Origin: Paenarthrobacter aurescens
GTDB taxonomy: Bacteria > Actinomycetota > Actinomycetes > Actinomycetales > Micrococcaceae
DNA length: 64,000 bases
Assembly: GCF_041549525.1 (NCBI RefSeq)
Contig: NZ_CP157456.1
Span: forward strand, 3,348,001-3,412,000
Direction of reading: 5' to 3'
Position numbers and translations under genes: made by a program. Below the pieces are notes generated by a model. That model searched no databases and was not told the origin of the DNA. It saw nothing but the letters and a program-made list of their open reading frames with translations. Of this stretch, positions 6,802 to 15,670 are shown piece after piece. How positions within the stretch are numbered: the first letter of the stretch is position 1; every line of letters begins with the position of its first letter.

Positions 6802-7821
6802 TCATGATGACAAAAGTTTGCGCAGGAACTGCAACTGCTTGATCCAGTGGTGTTCCTGCCCGCCTTCATGGTTGTTGAAGCGGTAAACCTCGATGTCCTT
6901 TTCCGGTGCTCCGCCACGTCCGCCGGAGCCTGTCCCGTAGTTGTTGAAGCTCGCGAACACCGTTGATGGCGGGCAGATATCGTCCATTTGGGCTGCGGAA
7001 AACAGTGCGGGCACCGTGGCTGCGCGGCCCAAGTGGACGCCGTCGAAGTAGTTGAGTACCGCCAGCATGGGCTCATATTTCTCGCGGTGACGGCCCAGGA
7101 ATCCGGCGATTTCCGGGTAGGGGCCACGCGGGGTGATGTCGATGGCGCGCGGGAAGTCCTGCAGGAACGGGACATCGGGCAGCGCGGCGATCACGCCGTC
7201 GAGCCTTCCTGCGGTTAGTCCGGCAGCAGCTACAGTGATGCCGCCACCTTGGCTCACGCCGGTGAGCACCACTTTTGAGGGGTCGACGGCGGGATGGCTC
7301 TGCGCCGCTTCAACGGCACGGAAGGCGTCCACGTAGACGCGGCGGAAGTAGTAGTTGTCCTGGTGATCAGCGCCCCGGGTCATGAGGCCCGCGTAGTTGA
7401 CGCCACCGGCTGATGGATGCGGATCCGGAGTGTCTCCGGAGACCCCGCCGTAACCTTGCCCGCGTGTATCCATGATGAAGTGCGCGTAGCCCGCCTGAGC
7501 CCACCGGGTGTTCTGGTTGGCCAGGCCGCGGCCACCGGAGTAGCCAATGTACTCAACCACCACGGGAAGCTGCTCCCCCGGGTCCGCATGTGCGGGCAGG
7601 TGCAGCCAACCCTTGATGCGGTCTCCTCTGAAGCCGGAGAACGTGAGATCGAAGGTGTTGATCACGCTGAGGTAGTTCTCAACGGGTTCAAACACGGCAT
7701 TGAGCGGCAGTTCCCTGGCTTCGGCGATGCTGCGGTCCCAAAATTGGTCGAAATCGGTGGGTGCTGCTGCTGTGGAGGAATAGTGGCGGAGTTGGTCAAG
7801 GGGAAGGTCAAAGAGGGGCAT
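6802..7821 (-). CDS. Acetyl-esterase of the CE7 family (acetylxylan esterase / cephalosporin-C deacetylase)
   Basis: The 339-residue alpha/beta hydrolase removes acetyl groups from sugars and oligosaccharides. Nucleophile Ser190 lies in GVSQGGG, the acid is in AQMDDICPPS (Asp280 or 281), and His318 in NNHEGG; RGQG near residue 120 is the CE7 oxyanion segment. There is no signal peptide, so it should act on imported acetylated oligosaccharides in the cytosol, as CE7 enzymes usually do. I placed the start at the ATG at 7821 (family-like MPLFDLPLDQL), preceded by GGAACGGA, not at 7896. It is divergent from the Gfo/Idh-DUF6807 gene, with a LacI-type operator between them. Confidence 0.9.
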   Translation of the reverse strand: MPLFDLPLDQLRHYSSTAAAPTDFDQFWDRSIAEARELPLNAVFEPVENYLSVINTFDLTFSGFRGDRIKGWLHLPAHADPGEQLPVVVEYIGYSGGRGLANQNTRWAQAGYAHFIMDTRGQGYGGVSGDTPDPHPSAGGVNYAGLMTRGADHQDNYYFRRVYVDAFRAVEAAQSHPAVDPSKVVLTGVSQGGGITVAAAGLTAGRLDGVIAALPDVPFLQDFPRAIDITPRGPYPEIAGFLGRHREKYEPMLAVLNYFDGVHLGRAATVPALFSAAQMDDICPPSTVFASFNNYGTGSGGRGGAPEKDIEVYRFNNHEGGQEHHWIKQLQFLRKLLSS

Positions 7822-7983
7822 GGTCCGTTCCGGTTCAGGTGGGTCTGGCTGGCTGGTTCGGTGGGAAGTATCCGTGGAGGGCCTACAAGAGGACATCCTA
7901 CGTCATGGAAACCCCGAAAGGCTCGGATTTGAATCGTTACATTCTGGTGGTGATCAGGCTAAACTGGTCGAAGTTGAGCTGCG

Positions 7984-7997
7984 GGAAAGCGTTTGCT
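7984..7997. promoter_or_regulatory. LacI-type operator 1 (between esterase and DUF6807 fusion gene)
   Basis: GGAAAGCGTTTGCT shares the AAAGCGTTT core with the four other operators of the island. It lies in the divergent intergenic region, about 90 bp before the ATG at 8088 and 160 bp before the esterase start, so it could control both genes. Confidence 0.6.
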
Positions 7998-8087
7998 GAG
8001 GTGTAGCCTAAACCCGCTCGAATACTTTTGTGAATACCTGGACGACGGCGTCACGCGCCATCGTTGCCGCGCCGCCAGAGGAGAGTC

Positions 8088-10151
8088 ATGGACACCGCTT
8101 CCACCGAGTCCGCCAGCAATCTTGCCCCTATCGCTGCTGCAGGGACCACTGACACCCTGCCCGCCAGGATCGCCCTGGTGGGTGTCCACGGCTTCGGCAC
8201 ACACCACCTCCACAACCTGGAACGGCTCAGCGCCCAGGGCCTGGTTGACCTTGTAGCCGTGGCTGATCCGAATCCGCCGGCCCCCGGAGCCCTGCCGAAG
8301 ACCACGGCTGTCCATGCAAACCTTGACGAGCTCCTGGCCGGCAATCACAAACCTGACGTCATCATTGTGGCTACTCCCATTCAGACACATGCCCCCTTGG
8401 CGTTGTCCGTGCTCGCTTCCGAAGCGGACCTCTACTTGGAGAAGCCTCCTGTGGCGTCAATGAGCGATTTCCTGCGCCTTCAGGAAGCTGCAGCGAAGGC
8501 CGGCCGCAGTGTGCAGATCGGGTTCCAGAGCCTCGGCTCCCACGCCCTGACAGAGTTGGAGAAGTTGGCCGCCGGGGAAGCTGCGGACAAGTTGCCGCCA
8601 ATCGGCACTGTAAAGGGCATCTCCGCAACCGGGCGTTGGGTCCGGGACCGCGCGTACTACAAGCGGTCCCGCTGGGCAGGCAAACGCAGCCTGGACGGTG
8701 TGGATGTTGTGGACGGCGTCGCCACCAATCCCCTGGCCCACGCGATCGCCACGGCACTGCGCATTGCCGGAGCACGGACGGCTGATGATCTGGCATCAGT
8801 GGAAACGGACCTCTACCGCGCCAACGACATCGAAGCGGACGACACCTCAGTGATCCGCCTGCGCACCACAAACGGCCTGCCCATCACGTGCGCCCTCACG
8901 CTCTGCGCCACCGAATCCGTGGAACCCTACGTCACACTGCACGGCTCCGGGGGCACGGCAATTTTCCACTACACCGAGGACAGGGTGACGGTCCGTACTG
9001 AAGCCGGCCAAACCACCCACACTTTTGGGCGCGATGACCTCACCGGGAACCTCCTCCAGCACCTGTCCCAAGGAACTGAGCTGCTCAGCCCTCTGGATCA
9101 CAGCGGCGCGTTCATGCGTGTCCTGGAGGCCATTCGGACCGCAGAGGCACCGGCCCTGATCCCCACCGAATACGTGAACTGGGTGGGCATGGGCGATCAA
9201 GCACATGCAGTGATTCCCAACATCGAGGACATCCTGGAACGTGCCACCCGCGCCCACGCTACTTTCTCCGAGCTTGGGCTACCTTGGGCACGGCCCATTC
9301 CGGGTGTTGCCGAGGCACTCTTCACCGCCGACGCCGGCCAGGCGCATACTCCCAACGCAGTCCTCCGGAGTGGAAGCAACCTCGCGCCCGAACTCTCCCC
9401 GCGGCCCTACCTGCACCCGGTCACCACAGCAGCCGGGACCGTAGTGACGGACCATCTGCCCTCCGATCACGTGTGGCACCTGGGCGTAGGTTTTGCCCTG
9501 CAGGACGTCAACGGAAGCAATTTCTGGGGTGGCCGAAGCTACCGAAGGACAGCGGGAAAGTATGTGGATCTGCTGGATCACGGGAGGATTCAAACGGTGG
9601 ATGTCTCCCGCGAGGCAGACCTCACCACGCTCCATCTCCGCTGGCTGGGGGCAGACGGCAGCGCCCTCCTCGAGGAACGACGCACCCTGACCCGCACGGT
9701 ACTGGATGAGCGCACGTGGCGACTTGACGTCCAAACCCGGCTTACCGCCGTCGTGGATGTTTCCTTGGGCAGCCCCGGTTCACATGGCGCCGCGGGCAGC
9801 GGTTACGGCGGTTTCTTCTGGCGCCTTCCTGTCAACACTTCCCCGCGCGTCTTCTCCTCCACAGCGGAGGGTGAGCCTTCCGTGCACGGCTCGGTGACGC
9901 CGTGGCTGGCTTGGACAGCAGAGTTCGACGGCGGCCCTGCCACTTTGGTGTTCGGCGCACCTCCGGAGCGGGCGGACCCGTGGTTTGTGCGGTGCAGTGA
10001 TTACCCCGCCGTGGGTTCTGCACTGGCGTGGGATGCAGCCGTTGAGTTGGCGGCAGGCGACTCACTCACCCGGACCAACAGGGTATGGATCAGCGACGGA
10101 ATCCTGGATGCTGCGCGGATTCAAGCCCTGGTGGACGGCGTCGGCAGCTAA
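8088..10151 (+). CDS. Gfo/Idh/MocA oxidoreductase fused to a DUF6807 (PmoA-like) domain, copy 1
   Basis: The 687-residue protein has two parts. Residues ~25-410 are a Gfo/Idh/MocA-type sugar oxidoreductase: dinucleotide-binding GVHGFGTHH, the family EKPP motif (118-121) and the second-domain segment SRWAGKRSLDG. Residues ~440-687 match the family named methane oxygenase PmoA/DUF6807, starting at RPYLHPVTTAAGTVVTDHLP and including DHVWHLGVGFAL and NFWGGRSY; despite its name this domain is typical of carbohydrate-catabolism loci. AGAGGAGAG two bases before the ATG fixes the start. A paralog with the same architecture is at 22796-24889. It is probably an NAD(P)-dependent oxidation or epimerisation of a sugar derivative; the role of DUF6807 is unknown. 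Confidence 0.87.
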   Translation: MDTASTESASNLAPIAAAGTTDTLPARIALVGVHGFGTHHLHNLERLSAQGLVDLVAVADPNPPAPGALPKTTAVHANLDELLAGNHKPDVIIVATPIQTHAPLALSVLASEADLYLEKPPVASMSDFLRLQEAAAKAGRSVQIGFQSLGSHALTELEKLAAGEAADKLPPIGTVKGISATGRWVRDRAYYKRSRWAGKRSLDGVDVVDGVATNPLAHAIATALRIAGARTADDLASVETDLYRANDIEADDTSVIRLRTTNGLPITCALTLCATESVEPYVTLHGSGGTAIFHYTEDRVTVRTEAGQTTHTFGRDDLTGNLLQHLSQGTELLSPLDHSGAFMRVLEAIRTAEAPALIPTEYVNWVGMGDQAHAVIPNIEDILERATRAHATFSELGLPWARPIPGVAEALFTADAGQAHTPNAVLRSGSNLAPELSPRPYLHPVTTAAGTVVTDHLPSDHVWHLGVGFALQDVNGSNFWGGRSYRRTAGKYVDLLDHGRIQTVDVSREADLTTLHLRWLGADGSALLEERRTLTRTVLDERTWRLDVQTRLTAVVDVSLGSPGSHGAAGSGYGGFFWRLPVNTSPRVFSSTAEGEPSVHGSVTPWLAWTAEFDGGPATLVFGAPPERADPWFVRCSDYPAVGSALAWDAAVELAAGDSLTRTNRVWISDGILDAARIQALVDGVGS

Positions 10152-10163
10152 GTCCCGCGTTTG

Positions 10164-10200
10164 TTGGTCCTTCTCGCCGTTGAAAGGTGAGGAGGACCAA
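10164..10200. terminator. Hairpin between convergent DUF6807 fusion and MFS genes
   Basis: TTGGTCCTTCTC (10164-10175) pairs with GAGGAGGACCAA (10189-10200) with one G-T pair and a 13-nt loop. Its position between convergent stops suggests a shared terminator. Confidence 0.6.
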
Positions 10201-10222
10201 GAAGAGCCGGAGCTGAAGAAGG

Positions 10223-11506
10223 CTAGGCCCGGCGGCGTGCCGAATAGTGCGAATAGCGCCAGAGCAGAAAGCCGATGATGGCCGCGGACACCATGCCCAA
10301 CGCTCCTGTGACCACCAACCCGGCCCGGACGCCAAAGTCCTCAGTGAGCCAACCGGCCAGCAGGCCCCCCAAGGCGTGACCGCCCAGGAGCAGCGGGAAG
10401 TACAGTGCCAGGACCCTGCCGCGCACACTGGCGCCGGCCTCAAGCTGCACGGCGGTTGCTGCGCTGGTGAGGAAAACAAGGGTCATGAAGCCCACCACAA
10501 TGAGCATCACCACAAACCATTCCTGGGTGGGCATCACGGCTGCGAGCGCTTGCGTCAGCCCGAAAAGCCCTGCGCTGGCCACGATCCCTTTGCGCCCGAA
10601 ACGCTTGATGCGGGTGGCCACCAACGCTCCTGCGAGTGCCCCCAATGCACTCACAGTGTTGAAGAGCCCAAAGCCTGCGGGACCGCTGTGCCACACGCCA
10701 TCGGCGAATGCTGCGAGGACTACTGGGCCGTTCATTCCGAAGGCCCCCAGGAGTCCGGCGAGCAGCATGGTCAGCAGCAGCGGCGGCCGGGCTACGACGA
10801 AGCGGAATCCCGCCAGGATCTGACCGCGCCGGGCACCGGGCTCAGGCGCCTCCGGCGAATGGTGTAGTTCCCCCGGCCTGATGCAGGCGATCATCACCAG
10901 TACCGATACGCCAATCAGGGCGTTCGCAGCGAAGGCCGCTGCCGGACCTGATTGGGCAATGACTACACCTGCCAGAGCCGGTCCTGCCATGGCCCCCAGC
11001 TGCCCTATGGCACTGTTGAGCCCGATCGCGGCGGGGAGTCCGGCGTCGCCCACTACCTCGTTGACGAACACCTGCCGTGCCGGTCCATCAATTGCACTGG
11101 TAACCCCCAGAGCTATACAGGATGCATAAACCACCCACACGTCCGTGCCTCCCATGGCGTTCCAAACGGCCAGAGCTGCAGCGAGCAAAGCGGCCACGGA
11201 TTGGCAAACCAGGAGTATGCGGCGTTTGGGGAAAAGGTCCACCAGCACACCGCTGAGCGGACCCACCACCAGCATGGGGAGGAATTGGAGGGCGACGGCC
11301 ACGCCAACTGCTGCCGGGCTGCCGGTGAGTTGCAGCACCAGCCAATCCTGGGCGAGGCGTTGCATCCACACCCCGCCGCTCCCTACAAGGGAAAGGGTGA
11401 CGAAGATCCGGTAGTTGTGGTGCCGCAGGGGGTAATGCCAGGTTTCCGTGGAGCGGGTTCGCGGTGGGTTGGACTTGGGGCGCAGTGGGAACGGGCGCGG
11501 CGACAC
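10223..11506 (-). CDS. MFS transporter (EntS / MFS_3-like)
   Basis: The 427-residue protein has about twelve hydrophobic segments and the major facilitator signature between helices 2 and 3 (GPLSGVLVDLFPKRRILL). An N-terminal HYPLRHHNYRIFVT segment before the first helix is typical of the enterobactin exporter/MFS_3 group. It starts at a GTG without a strong ribosome site. It lies among the sugar genes on the minus strand and is separated from the DUF624 gene by a 63-bp perfect palindrome. No predicted operator precedes it, so membership of the island regulon is doubtful. The substrate is unknown; efflux of a small metabolite is more likely than sugar uptake. Confidence 0.85.
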   Translation of the reverse strand: MSPRPFPLRPKSNPPRTRSTETWHYPLRHHNYRIFVTLSLVGSGGVWMQRLAQDWLVLQLTGSPAAVGVAVALQFLPMLVVGPLSGVLVDLFPKRRILLVCQSVAALLAAALAVWNAMGGTDVWVVYASCIALGVTSAIDGPARQVFVNEVVGDAGLPAAIGLNSAIGQLGAMAGPALAGVVIAQSGPAAAFAANALIGVSVLVMIACIRPGELHHSPEAPEPGARRGQILAGFRFVVARPPLLLTMLLAGLLGAFGMNGPVVLAAFADGVWHSGPAGFGLFNTVSALGALAGALVATRIKRFGRKGIVASAGLFGLTQALAAVMPTQEWFVVMLIVVGFMTLVFLTSAATAVQLEAGASVRGRVLALYFPLLLGGHALGGLLAGWLTEDFGVRAGLVVTGALGMVSAAIIGFLLWRYSHYSARRRA

Positions 11507-11549
11507 GGAGTGTTCTGCTCGATTCAGCGGGTCGGGACGGATTCTTGTG

Positions 11550-11612
11550 GAGTTTTTGTACAGCTCATGCCCTTAAGGAGGCTCCTTAAGGGCATGAGCT
11601 GTACAAAAACTC
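11550..11612. repeat. 63-bp perfect palindrome (hairpin element 1)
   Basis: Arms of 31 bp (11550-11580 and 11582-11612) are exactly complementary around one central base. The outer 16 bases TGGAGTTTTTGTACAG also begin the element at 41170. A T-run is on the 5' side and an A-run on the 3' side, the reverse of an intrinsic terminator. The right end supplies the TCA stop of the DUF624 gene. Confidence 0.9.
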
Positions 11613-12261
11613 AACGGTGGGAGCGGATTTTGATGGCGGCTGCGGCCAGGACCAGGGTTCCGGGAACAATCACGAACAAGGCCTGCAGCATCCACACAAA
11701 CACCACGGCCATGAACACCGCAGCGAGCAACAGGAGCGAGCCGGTCCAGTCGCGCAGGGCGTCGGTTTTGGCTTCAGAGTAAGCAAGCGCCCACCGCTGC
11801 CGGCCCGGAACCTCTGCAGGCTCCTGGCCGGACTCGCCGCTCCAGTTCACCCCGCCGCTCCAGTTGGCGGCGATCCGCAGGAACAGCACTGCCCCCGCCG
11901 CCGCCAGGATCAGGGTGGCGGGCAGGATCACTCCCCGGCCGGGCAGTTGCCCCACCAGAGCGAGCAACAGGTTAAGGACAATCACGACGGCGGCTACCGC
12001 CGTCGTGATTCCCAGCTTCCAGCTGCCGGGAAGCGCCCGCCGGAAATTGCCCCACAGGCTTCGGAGGGAATCATCCCTGCCGCTGAGGTGCCTTTCCAGG
12101 TGCGCGACGCCGGCCGCGTAGGCCGCCGGCGCCGTCACCATGGGGATGGAAAGGAGGAGCACGATGACTCCCGCCAGGATGGTCTCGGCGAAGAGGGCAA
12201 AACGGTTGACCGGAATTCCGGGGTTTCCCGAAGCCTTGCCTGTGGCGTTCATAGTGCTCAT
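11611..12261 (-). CDS. DUF624 (YesL-like) membrane protein of a sugar ABC operon
   Basis: The 216-residue protein has about five hydrophobic segments and the N-terminal pattern of the DUF624/YesL family (AETILAGVIVLLLSIPMVTA, then HLSGRDDSLRSLWGNFRRAL). These proteins are regularly encoded next to MalF/MalG-type permeases for plant oligosaccharides and may assist the transporter, but their function is not established. AAGGA lies directly before the ATG. It is the last gene of the operon starting with the binding protein at 15473, 11 bp after the second permease. The stop codon overlaps the palindrome. Confidence 0.85.
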   Translation of the reverse strand: MSTMNATGKASGNPGIPVNRFALFAETILAGVIVLLLSIPMVTAPAAYAAGVAHLERHLSGRDDSLRSLWGNFRRALPGSWKLGITTAVAAVVIVLNLLLALVGQLPGRGVILPATLILAAAGAVLFLRIAANWSGGVNWSGESGQEPAEVPGRQRWALAYSEAKTDALRDWTGSLLLLAAVFMAVVFVWMLQALFVIVPGTLVLAAAAIKIRSHR

Positions 12262-12272
12262 TCCTTTGTTCC

Positions 12273-13190
12273 TTAACCCTTGAGGCCCTGCGTTGAAACG
12301 CCTTCTACGATGTAGCGCTGGAAGACCAGGAAGAACACCAGCACGGGCAGGAGGGCCAGCACGGACATGGCGATCATAGCCCCGTAGTCCGAGCTCTGGG
12401 TCTGGTCCACGAAGAGCCGAAGCGCCAGGGGCAGCGGGTATTTCTCCGGGGTGTTGAGGTAGAGCAACGGGCCCAGGAAGTCGTTCCAGCTCCAGATGAA
12501 GGAGAAAATGGAGGTGGAAATCAGGGCCGGCTTCATCAGCGGCAGCATGATGGATCCGAAGATCCGCACGTGGCCCGCGCCATCGATCCTTGCTGCTTCG
12601 TCAAGTTCGGCCGGCAGGCCACGCATGAACTGGACCATGAGGAACACGAAGAACGCATCCGCGGCGAGGAACTTGCCGATCAGCAGCGGCACATAGGTAT
12701 CCACCAGGCCAAGCTGCTGGAACACGATGTACTGCGGGATGATCACCACGTGGAATGGCAGGAGCAAGGTGGCGATCATCATGCCGAAGAACAGGCCCCG
12801 GCCCGGGAAGTTGATCCGGGCGAAAGCGTAGGCGGAGATGGATGCCGAGAGAACTGTTCCCACCACGGCGCCGACGGCAAGGATCAAGGAGTTGGTGAAG
12901 AACGTCAGTGTGGAGACGCCGCCGATTCCTTCCATTGCCGTGACGAAGTTGTCGAAGCTGAAATTGTTGGACCAGAGCGCGTTGTTGGCGCCGCCGATCT
13001 CCGAGTTTGGCTTGAAGGACGCGGAAATCATCCAGATGGCCGGGTAGAGGACCATCGCCACCAGCGCCAGGGCAACAATGTGGAAAATGGCGCTCTTGAC
13101 GCGCTTGGCGGCGGTGGACTCGGACTTCGGGTTGTAGACCGGTGCCGGCGCTTTCGTTGAGGATTGCGTGGGAGTTGCCATGGTTGTCAT
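12273..13190 (-). CDS. Sugar ABC transporter permease, MalG type (system 1)
   Basis: The 305-residue inner-membrane protein has six predicted segments and the cytoplasmic EAA loop ELDEAARIDGAGHVRIFGSI that contacts the ATPase. The C-terminal RYIVEGVSTQGLKG ending is typical of MalG-like permeases of the CUT1 family. It overlaps the upstream permease by four bases (ATGA), indicating translational coupling. Together with 13187-14140 and 14187-15473 it forms an oligosaccharide importer. No ATPase gene is encoded in the window. Confidence 0.93.
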   Translation of the reverse strand: MTTMATPTQSSTKAPAPVYNPKSESTAAKRVKSAIFHIVALALVAMVLYPAIWMISASFKPNSEIGGANNALWSNNFSFDNFVTAMEGIGGVSTLTFFTNSLILAVGAVVGTVLSASISAYAFARINFPGRGLFFGMMIATLLLPFHVVIIPQYIVFQQLGLVDTYVPLLIGKFLAADAFFVFLMVQFMRGLPAELDEAARIDGAGHVRIFGSIMLPLMKPALISTSIFSFIWSWNDFLGPLLYLNTPEKYPLPLALRLFVDQTQSSDYGAMIAMSVLALLPVLVFFLVFQRYIVEGVSTQGLKG

Positions 13191-14140
13191 TTCGAATCAC
13201 CGCTGTAGTGGACCCAGGACTTGGAGGTCTTGAAGAAGATCAGCGTGATGATGCCGACCACAACCACCAGGAGCCAGGCCATTGCCGAGGCGTAGCCCAT
13301 CCGGAAGTCGCTGAAACCGCGCAAGTACAGGTAGAGGGTGTAGAAGAGGGTGGATCCGGCGGGGCCGCCTTCACCGTTGGAGATGATGTAGGCCGAAGCG
13401 AAGATCTGGAACGCGTGGATGGTTTCCATCAGCAGGTTGAAGAAGATCACCGGGGACAGCATGGGCCAGGTGATGTTCAGGAATTTCCGCACCGGGCCGG
13501 CACCGTCCATGGACGCAGCCTCGTAGAGGTCTGCCGGGATCTGCTTCAGGCCGGCCAGGAAGATCACCATGGGGGCACCGAACTGCCATACGGTCAGCAG
13601 GATCATCATGGGCATGGTCATGGAGGGGTTGCCCACCCAACCGCCCAGGTTGATCCCGAAGAAGGACAGGCCTTGGTCCACGGGGCCGGAATCGCCGAAC
13701 ATGGCTTTCCAGACGATCGCGATGGACACCGAGGCACCGATCAGGGACGGCGCGTAGAAGGCCGAGCGGTAGAAACCCTGGCCCTTGCGCTTGCTGTTGA
13801 GCAGCATGGCGATTGCCAAAGCGGCGGCGAGCTTCAGCGGAGTACCAAAGATGACGTAGTTCAGGGTCACTCCCACCGACTGCAGGAACCGTTCGTCCTG
13901 GAAGAGGGTGGCGTAGTTGTCAAAGCCGATCCATTTGGGGGCTTCGAACAGGTTGTAGTTGGTGAAGGAGAGGTACAGCGAGGAAATCATGGGGCCCACG
14001 GTCAGGGCGATGAATCCCAGCAACCAGGGCAACAGGAACGTGTAGCCGGCGCGGGCATCCGCCCCCCGGCGCCGCGATTTGCGCGGCTGCGGGGAAGCGG
14101 AGGGCGTCGAGCGCCTGCTCAGGGTTGGGCTTTGAGTCAC
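13187..14140 (-). CDS. Sugar ABC transporter permease, MalF type (system 1)
   Basis: The 317-residue CUT1 permease starts at a GTG preceded by ACGGA. The first membrane segment follows a basic cytosolic N-terminus rich in Ser and Arg; six segments are visible, and the EAA loop reads DLYEAASMDGAGPVRKFLNI. It lies 46 bp downstream of the solute-binding protein and is coupled by a 4-bp overlap to the MalG-type partner, giving the usual order binding protein, MalF-like, MalG-like, DUF624. Confidence 0.93.
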   Translation of the reverse strand: MTQSPTLSRRSTPSASPQPRKSRRRGADARAGYTFLLPWLLGFIALTVGPMISSLYLSFTNYNLFEAPKWIGFDNYATLFQDERFLQSVGVTLNYVIFGTPLKLAAALAIAMLLNSKRKGQGFYRSAFYAPSLIGASVSIAIVWKAMFGDSGPVDQGLSFFGINLGGWVGNPSMTMPMMILLTVWQFGAPMVIFLAGLKQIPADLYEAASMDGAGPVRKFLNITWPMLSPVIFFNLLMETIHAFQIFASAYIISNGEGGPAGSTLFYTLYLYLRGFSDFRMGYASAMAWLLVVVVGIITLIFFKTSKSWVHYSGDSK

Positions 14141-14186
14141 GAGATCAGTCCGTCAGTAGGGGAAGCCGGTATCAGGGGCATCCTGA

Positions 14187-15473
14187 TCAGGCGTTCTGCT
14201 TGATGAGGTCTTCGGCTTCCTTGAACCATGCATCTGCTGCGCCGTCCAGGGTCAACTTGCCGTAGTTCAGATCGGAACTGACCCGCTTGAACGAGGCTTC
14301 AAGCGTGCCGAAACCGACGATGGGAGGCTCAGGGGCGTCCTTAAGGTACTTCTCGATGGACTTCTCGTAATCCACCACGAGCTTGTCAGTTCCTTCGAAG
14401 GTGGTGCCGTCGCGCTGGGTCTTCGACGCCGGGACGCCGCGGGAGGTCTTGAAGATCTGGCCAACCTCGGGATCGTTGACCATGAAATCGATGAAGCGGG
14501 CAGCGGCATCCTTGTACTTGGTCTTGGCGCTGGCCACCATGAGCATGGAGGGCTTGAGGAAGAGGCCCAGGTTGTCCGGATCATCGGAGGGAACCGGCAC
14601 CAGCTTCAGTTCCTTGGCTCCACTGTCGCCAAGGTAGCCAGCCATGAAGTTATCCCAGGTGACTTCGCTTGCGGTGACGTTTGACCCCATGGCGGACTTG
14701 GGGGCGAGCTGGGTAACACGCTCTTCAGGAACCAGTGCGGGGGTGCCGCGAAGCTCGGCTGTGGTGTTCCACCACTTCTTGAGGTCATCCTTGGTGAAGC
14801 CAAGCTTGCCGTCCTCGGTGAAGGCCTGAATGTTGTTCTGACGCAGCCAGATGTTGAACATCCACCACACACCGGTGTAATCGGTACCGCCGAAGAACGT
14901 CCCGTTGGCCTTTTGTCCTACCTCCAGCATGAAGGCGTTGAACTCCTTGTAGGTCCACTGGCCATCAGGCTCGGCAACGCCAAGGCTCTGGAGCTTGGCG
15001 GGATCGTAGTACACGGCGAAGGCGTTGGTGCTGGTGGGGATGCCGTAGGTCTTGCCGCGGATCTGTCCGGAGGGAAGCAGGGACTTGTCGAAGGCGTCGG
15101 TGTTGATTTTCACGGTGCTGAGGTCAAGGAGCTGGTTCCGCTGACCGTAATCACGCAGGTAGGAAAGGTCCCACTGCATGACGTCCGGCAGGCCGCCGCC
15201 GGCTGCTTCAGTGGCACGCTTCTGCCAGTATCCGGCGAAGTCGGTGAAGTTGCCGTTGACCTTGATGTCCGGGTTCTTGGACTCGAACAGTGCAATGGCC
15301 TTGCGGGTACGTTCTGCCCTGTCGTCGTTGCCCCACCAGGTGTAGTTGATGGTGACGGGGTTCTCCGCGGAACCGGTCTGTCCAGCGGATGAGGACTGGC
15401 CACACGCGGAGAGGAACGCGGCAGATGCAGTGCCGAGAGCCACCGTGGTGAGGAATTTCCTTCTATCGATCAT
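14187..15473 (-). CDS. Sugar ABC transporter solute-binding lipoprotein (system 1)
   Basis: The 428-residue protein begins DRRKFLTTVALGTASAAFLS followed by ACG, combining a twin-arginine export motif with a lipobox, so a folded, Tat-exported, lipid-anchored binding protein is predicted. The mature part has the family-1 features YTWWGNDDRAERT and INTDAFDKSLLPSG. AAGGAGG six bases before the ATG at 15473 is a near-perfect ribosome site; an upstream ATG at 15500 is rejected. It is the first gene of the operon, transcribed from a promoter whose -35 is overlapped by operator 2. The ligand is probably a plant oligosaccharide, inferred from the adjacent GH42 gene. Confidence 0.92.
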   Translation of the reverse strand: MIDRRKFLTTVALGTASAAFLSACGQSSSAGQTGSAENPVTINYTWWGNDDRAERTRKAIALFESKNPDIKVNGNFTDFAGYWQKRATEAAGGGLPDVMQWDLSYLRDYGQRNQLLDLSTVKINTDAFDKSLLPSGQIRGKTYGIPTSTNAFAVYYDPAKLQSLGVAEPDGQWTYKEFNAFMLEVGQKANGTFFGGTDYTGVWWMFNIWLRQNNIQAFTEDGKLGFTKDDLKKWWNTTAELRGTPALVPEERVTQLAPKSAMGSNVTASEVTWDNFMAGYLGDSGAKELKLVPVPSDDPDNLGLFLKPSMLMVASAKTKYKDAAARFIDFMVNDPEVGQIFKTSRGVPASKTQRDGTTFEGTDKLVVDYEKSIEKYLKDAPEPPIVGFGTLEASFKRVSSDLNYGKLTLDGAADAWFKEAEDLIKQNA

Positions 15474-15557
15474 GAGAGCCTCCTTGCTCAGTTGGTGCAA
15501 GCTTCCGAGTTCTCTACAACGTGGCAGTGATCTCGCTTACACTCGTTCTGAATCGAT

Positions 15558-15595
15558 ACAATATCCCTAATCCGAGATCTGGGCAAGCGTTTTCC
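15558..15595 (-). promoter_or_regulatory. Promoter of sugar transport operon 1 with LacI-type operator 2
   Basis: On the minus strand, TTGCCC (15586-15581) and TATTGT (15563-15558) are spaced by exactly 17 bp. The operator GGCAAGCGTTTTCC (15582-15595) overlaps the -35 hexamer. It also lies 75 bp upstream of the divergent GH42 gene and may control both. Confidence 0.68.
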
Positions 15596-15670
15596 AAAGA
15601 AGGTGTTTTCACCGATACGCTGCACCTATAGCCTCAGAACCAGCACGGCCAACCTGACGAAGGAGTCCAC

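Noticed and set aside
8088..10151. Methane oxygenase activity from the PmoA family name
   Set aside because: The domain name is historical; the fused sugar oxidoreductase and the surrounding sugar genes make methane oxidation implausible.
11550..11612. Perfect palindrome as an ordinary rho-independent terminator
   Set aside because: T and A runs are on the wrong sides for either strand's terminator, and a related copy with compensatory changes exists, so I list it as a repeat element.
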